This document shows, one piece after another, positions 7,300 to 14,821 of a stretch of 35,211 nucleotides of DNA. Every line of letters starts with the position of its first letter. The stretch's first letter is position 1. This stretch comes from JBLNBQ01 sp050260095. GTDB taxonomy: Bacteria; Bacillota; UBA5301; DYFA01. A program made the position numbers and the translations under genes. Under the pieces are notes generated by a model. The model made no database searches and was not told the DNA's origin. It saw only the letters and a list, made by a program, of their open reading frames with translations. The stretch lies in the NCBI GenBank assembly GCA_050260095.1, contig JBLNBQ010000124.1:1-35211 (forward strand), read 5' to 3'.

Positions 7300-9923
7300 C
7301 ACTCGGCTCCTCGGTAAAGATGCCCCTTGGTTATCCCGAAGGGGGCCAGCGCTTCCAGAGCGGCGCGCAGTCGGCCGAGCGCCTCCGCTTCCCCGCCCCG
7401 CCCCCCGGACTCCGCCAGGAGAGCCAGCGCAGTCCGGTAGGCCTGGGTGACCTGCACGGCGTAGGCGGCGTCCCGGAAGCGGCAGTCCAGCCGGACGACC
7501 TCGGCGACTTCCGCCAGCGCTGGTAGTTGGTCCACCAGGCAGAGTTCCTTGGGGTTGGCGAGGTGCATCCGGCATGAGGCGTCGAGCCGGAGCGGGAAGA
7601 CGAGCCCCAGGCGATCCCGCAGGCCGAAAGCGCCGCCGCCGCAGACCTTGGCGCACGCCGAAGCGCTCGTCCGTCCGCCGAGCAGGGCCCCCGGGGCGCA
7701 GTACTCGGTCACCATGAGTTCCAGTGGGCCGTGCGCCAGGACCTCCGTGGCGACCGGCGTCCGGGAGGCAACTTCCTTAAGCTCCTCCAGGGTCAGTTCA
7801 GGGGAGAGCGTCACCTGGACCGCCCCCCGTTCGGCGAGGAAGAGCGCGGTGTCGGAGTTGAAGACGTTCAGCGGCTGGTCGGCGTGGAACGCCAGCGGCG
7901 CACCGGCGTCGGCGAGCAGGCGGGCCAACTCGCCGAAGAGGGCCAGATGGCCGGTGAGGAAGGCGTGAGGCTGTTCGGCTTCGGGCAGCCCGAGGCAGGC
8001 CTCTGCCAGGGCCACGGCCTCGTCCAGTTCGTGGTCGCGGATGATCCGGGGAAAGCCCAGAACGAACTCGACCTTCGCCTCCCGGCAGAGACGGGCCGCC
8101 CGGGCCACGCTCTGCCGCGACCAGAATGGTTCGGCGGCAGGACGGAACCGCTCGCCGCCAAGGATGACGCGGTCGGGGCCGGCCGCCAGCACCGCGTCGA
8201 GTCCCTCGACTTCGCCCAAAGCGACGGCCAGCCGGGGCAGCCGCCCGGCGCGCCCGGAACCGGGCCGGGCTTCGGCGGCCCGCCTGGCCTCTTTCACGGC
8301 ACGCAGCCTCGTCCGGGCCGCCTTGACCTCCTCCGCCGGCGGAAGGGCGGCGTCCTCGCGCACCTTTTCCAACGCGGCGAGCGCGCTTCGCCGGAGTGCA
8401 TTGAGTTCGCTCCAGGGGAGCATCGTCCCGGGTTCGGCCTCCAAGTCGAGCCCGGCCAGCGTGAACGGTGTGTTCCCCAGCCGGCTGAGTTGGGCCTCCA
8501 CCGCCTCCCGCTCCAAGGCGTGCCTCTCGGCCGACATGGCTGGCACCGTGCCTTGGGCGGTCACCGAGCGCCCCTCCGGGTCGGTGAGCGTCAGGCGGGA
8601 CACCTCACCCCGCTTGACCACCAGCCGGGCCTGGAGCGGAAGGCGCAGCAGCTCCCGCGGGGAGCGGTAGGCGGCGGCCGCCTGGGTGAGCAGCCCGGCG
8701 TCGCTCGTCTTGAAGACCCGGTCGCCGGGGCGTAGGGCGCCTTCGACCGGAATGACCACCTTCATCCCTGGCTCGGCCGCGTCGAGGGGGCGGGCCGCGC
8801 CGTCGCGCCGGTCGGCCGACCAGAAGCGGGAGACGGTCACCCCGACCCGTCCGCCCTGGCTCACCCAGAATTCGAGCCCGTCCCCCACCGCGAGCGGATT
8901 CTCCAGGCGCAGGGTGGCCACCCTCCGGCTGGGGTCGTAGAAGGCCACGCGGCCGAGGTAGACGCCGCGGTTGCTCGCTTTCTGGAAGCTCATGAGTTCG
9001 CGCCCCGGGTTGCCCTGAAGGTACCCCGTGGTGAACCCGCGGTTGAAAGCCTGGGCCAGCTCGCGCCGGCGGTCATCGCCGGAGCCGTGTCCTCCCTCGC
9101 GCAACCGGTCGAGCGCCTCCCGGTAGATGCGAACCACCGTGGCGACGTACTCAGGGCGCTTCATCCGGCCTTCGATCTTGAGCGCGGCGACCCCGGCGCC
9201 GGCCAACTCCGGAAGTAGGTCGAGCGCGGCGAGGTCGCGGGGCGAGAGAAGGTGGGGGCCGGCCTCGGCGGCTGCGGCGATGGGCCGTCCGGCTCGGTCG
9301 ACCAGGGTGTACTCCAACCGGCAAGGCTGGGCGCACCGGCCGCGGTTGCCACTTCGCCCGCCGATCATGCTGCTCATCAGGCACTGGCCCGAGTAGCAGA
9401 CGCAGAGCGCCCCATGGACGAAGACCTCCACCTCGACGCCAGCCGCGGCGCAGCGCGCGATCTCCGCCAGGCTGAGTTCCCGGGCGAGCACCACCCGGTC
9501 CATGCCCTGCTCCTTCAGGTAGCGTGCCGCTTCCGCATGATGGACGGTCATCTGGGTACTGGCGTGCAGGCGCCAGGCGGGAAAGGTCTCCCGGGCCAAA
9601 CGGAACAAGCCGAGATCCTGCAGGATCACAGCGTCGACCCCGAGTTCGTAGAGTTCGGCGAGATACGAAAGGGCGCCTTCGACTTCGTCCTCTTTCATCA
9701 GGGTGTTGACGGTGACATAGATCCGCACGCCCCGCACGTGGGCGTAGGTCACCGCTCTGGCCAACTCCTCGGGACCGAAGTTTCCAGCGAACTGGCGGGC
9801 GCTGTACGCCTTGCCGCCCAGGTACACCGCGTCGGCCCCGCTCTGCACCGCGGCCGCCAGTGCATCCCACTCGCCGGCCGGCGCCAAGAGTTCGGGCCCA
9901 CGCCCCTTCACGCTGTACGTCAC
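7299..9923 (-). CDS. U32-family protein with two U32-like barrels
   Basis: An 874-residue protein of the U32 group, which despite the name 'peptidase' includes prephenate-dependent RNA hydroxylases (RlhA for 23S rRNA, TrhP for tRNA U34) with iron-sulfur clusters. The N-terminal half (about 1-290) has the typical HASTQMTVHHAE block, the VFVHGALCVCYSGQC signature and cysteines 174, 176, 181, 197 and 201. The middle resembles the DUF3656 region of RlhA-type proteins. The C-terminal part (about 570-820) repeats the barrel in diverged form, with HADQPLNVFNS and cysteines 742, 757, 761 and 784. An RNA-modification role is the likeliest inference; the substrate is not evident. GTG start at 9923 with GGAAGGGG upstream. 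It is co-transcribed with mutS2. Confidence 0.85.
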   Translation of the reverse strand: MTYSVKGRGPELLAPAGEWDALAAAVQSGADAVYLGGKAYSARQFAGNFGPEELARAVTYAHVRGVRIYVTVNTLMKEDEVEGALSYLAELYELGVDAVILQDLGLFRLARETFPAWRLHASTQMTVHHAEAARYLKEQGMDRVVLARELSLAEIARCAAAGVEVEVFVHGALCVCYSGQCLMSSMIGGRSGNRGRCAQPCRLEYTLVDRAGRPIAAAAEAGPHLLSPRDLAALDLLPELAGAGVAALKIEGRMKRPEYVATVVRIYREALDRLREGGHGSGDDRRRELAQAFNRGFTTGYLQGNPGRELMSFQKASNRGVYLGRVAFYDPSRRVATLRLENPLAVGDGLEFWVSQGGRVGVTVSRFWSADRRDGAARPLDAAEPGMKVVIPVEGALRPGDRVFKTSDAGLLTQAAAAYRSPRELLRLPLQARLVVKRGEVSRLTLTDPEGRSVTAQGTVPAMSAERHALEREAVEAQLSRLGNTPFTLAGLDLEAEPGTMLPWSELNALRRSALAALEKVREDAALPPAEEVKAARTRLRAVKEARRAAEARPGSGRAGRLPRLAVALGEVEGLDAVLAAGPDRVILGGERFRPAAEPFWSRQSVARAARLCREAKVEFVLGFPRIIRDHELDEAVALAEACLGLPEAEQPHAFLTGHLALFGELARLLADAGAPLAFHADQPLNVFNSDTALFLAERGAVQVTLSPELTLEELKEVASRTPVATEVLAHGPLELMVTEYCAPGALLGGRTSASACAKVCGGGAFGLRDRLGLVFPLRLDASCRMHLANPKELCLVDQLPALAEVAEVVRLDCRFRDAAYAVQVTQAYRTALALLAESGGRGGEAEALGRLRAALEALAPFGITKGHLYRGAE

Positions 9924-9959
9924 GCGATTGCCCCTTCCACCCTGATGGGCACTGGTTCT

Positions 9960-9987
9960 ATTATACCAGACCCTGGGGGAAAGGAAA
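9960..9987 (-). promoter_or_regulatory. promoter of the U32-mutS2 unit (extended -10)
   Basis: The minus strand has TGGTATAAT, a perfect TATAAT (9960-9965) with the TG extension, 36 bp upstream of the U32 start. The -35 (TTTCCT, 9982-9987, 16-bp spacer) is poor. It abuts the end of the dac gene, separating the two transcription units. Confidence 0.55.
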
Positions 9988-9989
9988 TG

Positions 9990-11219
9990 CTACGACCCCG
10001 AAGGGGGGCGTTCGACGGCCAGGCGGAGCAGTGCGGTGAACCCTGCCCCGAGCATCCGCCAAAGGGTGCGCCGGGCCACCGGCAGGGCCGCGGTCACCTC
10101 GGCGCTGGTGATCAGCTCCCCGCCCTGCCGCACCAGCAACCGTCCGGCCGGGTCGCCGGAGCGCACCGGCGCCACGAGTGGCCGCGCCGCCAGTTCGGTG
10201 GTGATCTGGCTCTCCTCCGAGCGGCGGACGACCAGCAACACCGGCCTCGCGGGGACCACCGGCACCGTGCGGGCCATGCCCCACCGCACTCGCGTCTCCC
10301 CCACCGGCTCGCCAGGCAAACCCACCAGGCAAGGCTGGAACTCCCGGAACCCGTACTCGAGCAGAGTCGAGGCGTCGCGCCAGCGGTCCCCGGCGTCGAG
10401 GACCACGGCCAGCAGGCGGAAACCATCGCGGTTGGCCGAGGCGACCAGGCAATAGCCGGCCTCACTGGTCGTGCCCGTCTTGACGCCGTCAGCCCCGGCA
10501 AGGTACCAGAGCAGCCGGTTGGTGTTGCGGAACGAGACGTCGGGCAGGCCGGGTTCGCGGACGGTGCGGGTGCGGCTCCGCACCACCTTGCTGAACTCCG
10601 GGATGGATAGGCCTCGGCGGGCCATGAGCGCCAGGTCGAACGCGGTGGTGTAGTGCCCCTCGTAGGTGCGGGAAAGGCCGTGCGGGTCGGCGAACCTGGT
10701 GTTCCAGCAGCCGAGTTCCTGGGCCCGACGGGTCATCTGCTGCGTGAATTTCTGCTCCGAGCCGTACAGGTACTCCCCGATGGCGATAGCCGCATCGTTC
10801 CCCGACTCCATCAGCAGGCCGTACAGCAACTGGCGCAGGGTGATGACCTGCCCCCGCTTCAGATAGATCCGGGAACCCTCGACCCAGCCTGGCCGGCGGC
10901 CGATGGTGACCGGCTCATCCAGGTCGCCCCGTTCCAGCGCCAGGATGGCCGTCATGATCTTGGTGGTGCTCGCAGGGCCGAGGCGGTCGTGTTCGTTCTT
11001 GGCGTACAGGACGGTCCCCGTCTCGACGTCCATCAGGATGGCGGCCCGGGCCGAAACGGGGGGGCCGTCGGCATAACCTGGGTAGTAGCGCAGCAGCGGC
11101 CGAACCTCGTAGGTGGACGCCGGCGCTAGGCCCTGGCCACCCGCCCAGGCCAGGAGCGCCACGAGCCCCGCCAAAGCCACCAGCCAGCCTAGGCGGCGCG
11201 CCCTAATGACCAACCACAC
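9990..11219 (-). CDS. D-alanyl-D-alanine carboxypeptidase (S11, DacF-like)
   Basis: Low-molecular-weight penicillin-binding protein, 409 residues, which trims the terminal D-Ala from peptidoglycan stem peptides outside the membrane. It has an N-terminal signal/membrane helix (about 11-30), SxxK as STTK (Ser84, Lys87), SGN (139-141) and KTGT (247-250), followed by the usual C-terminal domain with a short possible membrane-associated end. The order and spacing of motifs match S11 enzymes. It may be the sporulation-type DacF or a vegetative DacA; the sequence does not decide. GTG start at 11219 after GGGAGG. It lies 36 bp downstream of the DUF421 gene on the same strand, possibly the last gene of the zapA-cvpA-polX-DUF421-dac run. 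Confidence 0.92.
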   Translation of the reverse strand: MWLVIRARRLGWLVALAGLVALLAWAGGQGLAPASTYEVRPLLRYYPGYADGPPVSARAAILMDVETGTVLYAKNEHDRLGPASTTKIMTAILALERGDLDEPVTIGRRPGWVEGSRIYLKRGQVITLRQLLYGLLMESGNDAAIAIGEYLYGSEQKFTQQMTRRAQELGCWNTRFADPHGLSRTYEGHYTTAFDLALMARRGLSIPEFSKVVRSRTRTVREPGLPDVSFRNTNRLLWYLAGADGVKTGTTSEAGYCLVASANRDGFRLLAVVLDAGDRWRDASTLLEYGFREFQPCLVGLPGEPVGETRVRWGMARTVPVVPARPVLLVVRRSEESQITTELAARPLVAPVRSGDPAGRLLVRQGGELITSAEVTAALPVARRTLWRMLGAGFTALLRLAVERPPSGS

Positions 11220-11255
11220 CCGGTCTCGCCTCCCGGGACCAGACTGGTAGAATTG

Positions 11256-11963
11256 TTATGGCTGGCTGTCAGGGGCTAGAACGGCCGCCCGGGGGTAGAA
11301 GTGGGTCTTGCCGGAGGTCTCCAGGGTAGCCAGCAGAACCTCCGACGGTGAGGTGAAACCGTGCGCGACAAGTTCGCGATGCAGCCAGGTGTAATCCAGA
11401 CCGGCGACCGCAAGCGACGCATAGTCGATCTTCCCGTCGAGGATGAGCGTGTGCGGCAGGCCCTCGTAGGGGGTGGACAAGCCGAGGTCCTGGGGGGTCA
11501 CCGGCCGGCGTTGGGATTTGAGGATGACCGAAAGGTGCCCGGTGTCTTCCAGGATGGCCGCCTCCACGTCATCGATGTTGTACACGTTCTGCTGGCGCAG
11601 CTTGGAGAGGAGGTCGCTGATGTTGAACCGGTGGCGGCGGAGGGCAGCGGCATCGATCCGTCCCCCGGTCATCAGGACGGTGGGGCGTCCGCTCGTCCAG
11701 GCGCGGATGGAGTTGTTCCACAGGCAGAGATAAGCCGTGGCAACCTGGGCCAGCACGATGGTGGCGATGGGGACCAAGCCGAAGATGAGGGGGATCCGGT
11801 GGCCTTCCAGGGGGATGGCCGCCAGTTCGCCGATCAGCACTGCGACGACGAAGTCGAAGGGCGAGACCTGCCCGATCTCCCGCTTGCCGGCGAAGCGCAT
11901 GACGACCAGGAGGAATAGGTACATCCCCACGGTCCGGACGGCCATCAGCAAGAGCGGCTTCAC
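11256..11963 (-). CDS. DUF421 membrane protein (YetF/YrbG-like)
   Basis: 235 residues: three hydrophobic segments in the first 90 residues (about 4-22, 36-52, 57-80) followed by a soluble DUF421 domain with the family block RRHRFNISDLLSKLRQQNVYNIDDVEAAILE. Homologues are common in endospore formers and some reside in spore membranes, where certain paralogues support germinant-receptor function; others are vegetative. No enzymatic motif is visible. GTG start at 11963, preceded by GGGAGTGG. It lies 44 bp after polX and 36 bp before dac. The family assignment is solid, the role is not known from sequence. Confidence 0.88.
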   Translation of the reverse strand: MKPLLLMAVRTVGMYLFLLVVMRFAGKREIGQVSPFDFVVAVLIGELAAIPLEGHRIPLIFGLVPIATIVLAQVATAYLCLWNNSIRAWTSGRPTVLMTGGRIDAAALRRHRFNISDLLSKLRQQNVYNIDDVEAAILEDTGHLSVILKSQRRPVTPQDLGLSTPYEGLPHTLILDGKIDYASLAVAGLDYTWLHRELVAHGFTSPSEVLLATLETSGKTHFYPRAAVLAPDSQP

Positions 11964-12007
11964 CCGCGCACCACTCCCAAGCTAGTTGTGGCTGCAGGAC
12001 GCCCTGC

Positions 12008-13759
12008 TTATTCGGTGCGGGCCCCGGGCACGGCGAAACGCTGGGCTTTCGGCGTCGCGAGAAACTTCTGCAGATCGGTCAAGCCCCGGGTGTTCAGCAC
12101 GGAGGCGGCCTCGCACCAGGCCCGCCGGGCGACCGCCACGCCGTACTCCATGTAACCGAAGTGCCCGGTCGCGTGGGCATCGGTGTCGATCGAGACCAGC
12201 CCACCGGCGCGGACCAGTTCTCGGGCATGCAGGTCGCTCAGGTCGAGGCGATCGGGGGTGGCGTTGATCTCGAGCACTGTGCCGGTCTCGCAGGCCAACC
12301 GGATCAGCGCCGGCACGTCGAGCGCGTAGGGCGGCCGGTGTCCTAGAAGGCGCCCGGTCGGGTGCGCCAGGATGTCGACGTGGGGATGGCGGAGCGCGGC
12401 GGCCGCCCGGGCGAAGAGCCGCTCCGGTTCCTGGCGGAATCCCGAATGGATGGAAGCCACCACGACGTCGAGCTGCGCGAGCAGTTCATCGGGAAGATCG
12501 AGGCGGCCGTCGGCCAGGATGTCCACCTCGGCCCCGGAAAGCAGGCGCACCGGATGTCCTTCGCTGTTGAGCCGGGCGATCTCCTCCCGCTGTGCGGCGA
12601 GCCGCTCCGGGGTGAGGCCCCGCGCGATGGCCAGCGTGCGAGTATGATCACAGATGGCGAGGTACTCGTACCCCCGCTCCGCCGCGGCCTCCCGGAGTTC
12701 ACGCAGCGTAGCGGTCCCATCGCTCCATTCGCTGTGAAGATGCAGGTCGCCCTTCACCTGTCCGAGTTCCACGAGCGCCGGGAGGTCGCCCCTCTCCGCC
12801 GCCTCCACCTCACCCCTGTCTTCCCGGAGTTCAGGCGGGATGAAGTCGAGGCCCACGGCGCGGTAGACGGCAGCTTCGTCGGGCAGGGCGAGCCCGGCGC
12901 CGGCCAGACCGTACTCGTTTAGTTGCCATCCGCGCTCCTTGGCGCGTTGCCTGAGCCGGACGTTGTGCTCTTTGGACCCGGTCAGGTGAAGCCAGGCCGC
13001 GGCAAAGGCCTCGGGTTCCACCAGGCGCAGGTCGATCGAGAGCGTTCCCTGGTGAACCACGGTCACCTTGGTCGGCCCCTGGGCGACCACCTCCGTAAAC
13101 CAGGGGATGCTGGTGAAGTAGCGGGTGACCTCCTCGGGGTCGCGGGTAGCCACCACCAGGTCGAGATCGCCCACCATGTCGCACCAGCGGCGGGCGCTCC
13201 CGGCAATCTCGGCCCGTTCCACGGCCGGATGGCGCGCCAGGCCCTCCCTGAGTTCGCGGGCCAGCGGCAAGGCCAGCCCCAGCAGTTGGCGGGCAGCCGG
13301 TTCCCCCGACTCGCGCTGCTCGATCGCCCGAAGAACGGCCAGTTCCACCTTGGCGCCGATCCCCTTGACTTCCCGCAGCTTCCGGGCGCCCGCCGCCGCT
13401 TTCAACGCGGCAAGATCGGTCAGGCCCAGCTTCTTCCAGAAGAGGTGCGCCAAGCGGGGACCGACGCCCGGCAGGGTGAGCATCTCCATCACGCCCGGCG
13501 GCACCTCGGCCCGCAAGCGCTCCAAGGCGGCCATGGTGCCGGTCGAGGCCAGTTCCCCCAACTTGGCGTGGATGGCGTCGCCGATGCCCGGCACGCCTTT
13601 CAGGCGGCCCTCCGCCCAGGCGGCGGCGAAGGGAACCGGCAGGCCCTCCAGCACCCGGGCCGCTTTCCGGTAGGCCACCGCCTTGAACGGGTTATCGCCG
13701 GTGAGTTCCACCCGGTCGGCCAGTTCGAGGAAGAGCCAGGCCGCTTCGTAGTTGTTCAC
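12008..13759 (-). CDS. polX: DNA polymerase/3'-5' exonuclease PolX
   Basis: Family X DNA polymerase with a C-terminal PHP exonuclease domain, 583 residues, implicated in base-excision and gap-filling repair. Helix-hairpin-helix elements occur at GVPGIGDAI (55-63) and LPGVGPRL (96-103). The nucleotidyltransferase motif is GSARRWCDMVGDLDLV (187-202), giving catalytic Asp198 and Asp200; a third carboxylate is Asp243. The PHP domain begins at KGDLHLHSEWSDG (336-348) and contains the expected His/Asp-rich motifs. The frame stays open 109 codons upstream, inside cvpA and of poor composition; the chosen start is GTG 13759 (VNNYEAAW), matching the family N-terminus and overlapping the cvpA stop as GTGA. 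Confidence 0.95.
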   Translation of the reverse strand: MNNYEAAWLFLELADRVELTGDNPFKAVAYRKAARVLEGLPVPFAAAWAEGRLKGVPGIGDAIHAKLGELASTGTMAALERLRAEVPPGVMEMLTLPGVGPRLAHLFWKKLGLTDLAALKAAAGARKLREVKGIGAKVELAVLRAIEQRESGEPAARQLLGLALPLARELREGLARHPAVERAEIAGSARRWCDMVGDLDLVVATRDPEEVTRYFTSIPWFTEVVAQGPTKVTVVHQGTLSIDLRLVEPEAFAAAWLHLTGSKEHNVRLRQRAKERGWQLNEYGLAGAGLALPDEAAVYRAVGLDFIPPELREDRGEVEAAERGDLPALVELGQVKGDLHLHSEWSDGTATLRELREAAAERGYEYLAICDHTRTLAIARGLTPERLAAQREEIARLNSEGHPVRLLSGAEVDILADGRLDLPDELLAQLDVVVASIHSGFRQEPERLFARAAAALRHPHVDILAHPTGRLLGHRPPYALDVPALIRLACETGTVLEINATPDRLDLSDLHARELVRAGGLVSIDTDAHATGHFGYMEYGVAVARRAWCEAASVLNTRGLTDLQKFLATPKAQRFAVPGARTE

Positions 13760-14343
13760 CCGGGCCGCCCCCAGTCGACCTCTTGCCAGTTGCCCGGCAT
13801 GGGCCGGCGGATGCGGTGCGGGGTGAGCCGGGGCGGCGGCGCCAAGGGAAGCTGCCACCCGGGTGGGGCGAGCCGCTCCACCTGCCGGTAAAGCCCGGGT
13901 GCGAACTCCAGCAGGGTCGTGGCGGCGGCCGACCCGGTGAGCAGGGAGCGGACCGGGGGCAAGGGCAACCACGAGAGCAGGACGACCACCACCAGGCTCA
14001 CCACGAGCGCCTTGGCCACACCGAAGAGCGCTCCTGCGGCCGCATCGAGCCAGCTCAGCGAAAGCGCAGCCATCAGCCAGCGCCACACGGAGACGCAGGC
14101 GCTGGTGACCAGGCCCACGGCCAGGGAGAGCAAGAGGAAGCCGACGGCCGGCGCAAAGAGTTCACCGGCCGGCCAGAAGGTGCGCGTCACCAGCAACCCC
14201 AACGGGCGGGCCGCCGGGAGGGCGCAGAAAAGAAGAAGGGCTGTTGCGCCGAGGCCGATCGCCTCCCGCCCAAGCCCCCTCTTGAGCCCTCGCACCCCTG
14301 CGAAGGCCACCAGTCCGGTGATTCCCAAATCCAACCAGTTCAC
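13756..14343 (-). CDS. CvpA family membrane protein
   Basis: 195 residues with four hydrophobic segments (about 3-20, 29-50, 63-86, 95-127) and a short Pro-rich cytoplasmic or external tail. It matches the CvpA/YshB family of small integral membrane proteins, required in enterobacteria for colicin V production and stress tolerance; the molecular role is unresolved. The GTG start at 14343 overlaps the zapA stop as GTGA, and its own stop overlaps the polX start the same way. The same zapA-yshB-polX order is found in Bacillus. Confidence 0.87.
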   Translation of the reverse strand: MNWLDLGITGLVAFAGVRGLKRGLGREAIGLGATALLLFCALPAARPLGLLVTRTFWPAGELFAPAVGFLLLSLAVGLVTSACVSVWRWLMAALSLSWLDAAAGALFGVAKALVVSLVVVVLLSWLPLPPVRSLLTGSAAATTLLEFAPGLYRQVERLAPPGWQLPLAPPPRLTPHRIRRPMPGNWQEVDWGRPG

Positions 14344-14732
14344 CTAGCCTCTTCGCCTCCAGGTGAATCGAACAGGCTGCCGGCCGCCGGAGGAGCCGGT
14401 TCCGCGGGTGCTGCGGCAGGCTTAGGCGCGGATGCGCTGGCCCCACCGGGTCCGGCCATCGCGGCGACCTCCGCCTTCGCAGCCTTGCGCGCCGCCTTGG
14501 CCTGTTCCTTCAGGCGCTCCACCTGGCTGGCGAGGCCCAACGCGACCAGCACGGCCAAACGTTCCCGGGTGACCCCGGGCTGCCGGGAGGCCAGCTCCGA
14601 CATCTCGCGGTCGATGCGCGCCGCCAACTTCTCCACGTGCTTGACGGGTTCATCTGTACGAAGAGTATACTCCTCGCCGGCGATGGTTACCCGCACCCGT
14701 TGGAATCGTTCGTTGCCCACTCCCTCGGCCAC
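14340..14732 (-). CDS. zapA: cell division protein ZapA
   Basis: 130 residues. The N-terminal 90 match ZapA: a VTIAGEEYTLRTDEP beta hairpin, then the long helix VKHVEKLAARIDREMSEL and a coiled coil that dimerises and bundles FtsZ filaments at the division ring. The last 35 residues are Ala/Pro/Gly-rich and probably disordered, unlike the short ZapA of Bacillus (about 85 residues). GTG start at 14732 after AGGAGG. It lies 89 bp downstream of pheT with no terminator visible, so it may be read from the pheST transcript. rnhC, which sits between pheT and zapA in Bacillus, is absent. Confidence 0.88.
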   Translation of the reverse strand: MAEGVGNERFQRVRVTIAGEEYTLRTDEPVKHVEKLAARIDREMSELASRQPGVTRERLAVLVALGLASQVERLKEQAKAARKAAKAEVAAMAGPGGASASAPKPAAAPAEPAPPAAGSLFDSPGGEEAR

Positions 14733-14821
14733 AGCCGTCGCCTCCTAAGCCGTATTCCCGTAATAGTTTGGCGCCAGGCCGCCCGTTTCCTGCCAGGCCT
14801 CACGGGTATCGCGGCCGGCGC

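Noticed and set aside
7300..7656. N-terminal extension of MutS2
   Set aside because: Lies in the U32 coding region, low-complexity, and not part of the MutS2 family; ATG 7299 fits better.
11220..11255. Possible dac promoter (CTGACA-N17-TACCAG)
   Set aside because: The -10 matches only 3 of 6 positions; dac may simply be co-transcribed with the DUF421 gene.
13760..14086. N-terminal extension of PolX
   Set aside because: Overlaps cvpA in another frame and is composed of Arg/Ala/Pro repeats; GTG 13759 matches the family start.
14733..14821. Repeated CCAGGCC words between pheT and zapA
   Set aside because: Two short direct repeats in GC-rich DNA; no terminator or promoter could be supported.
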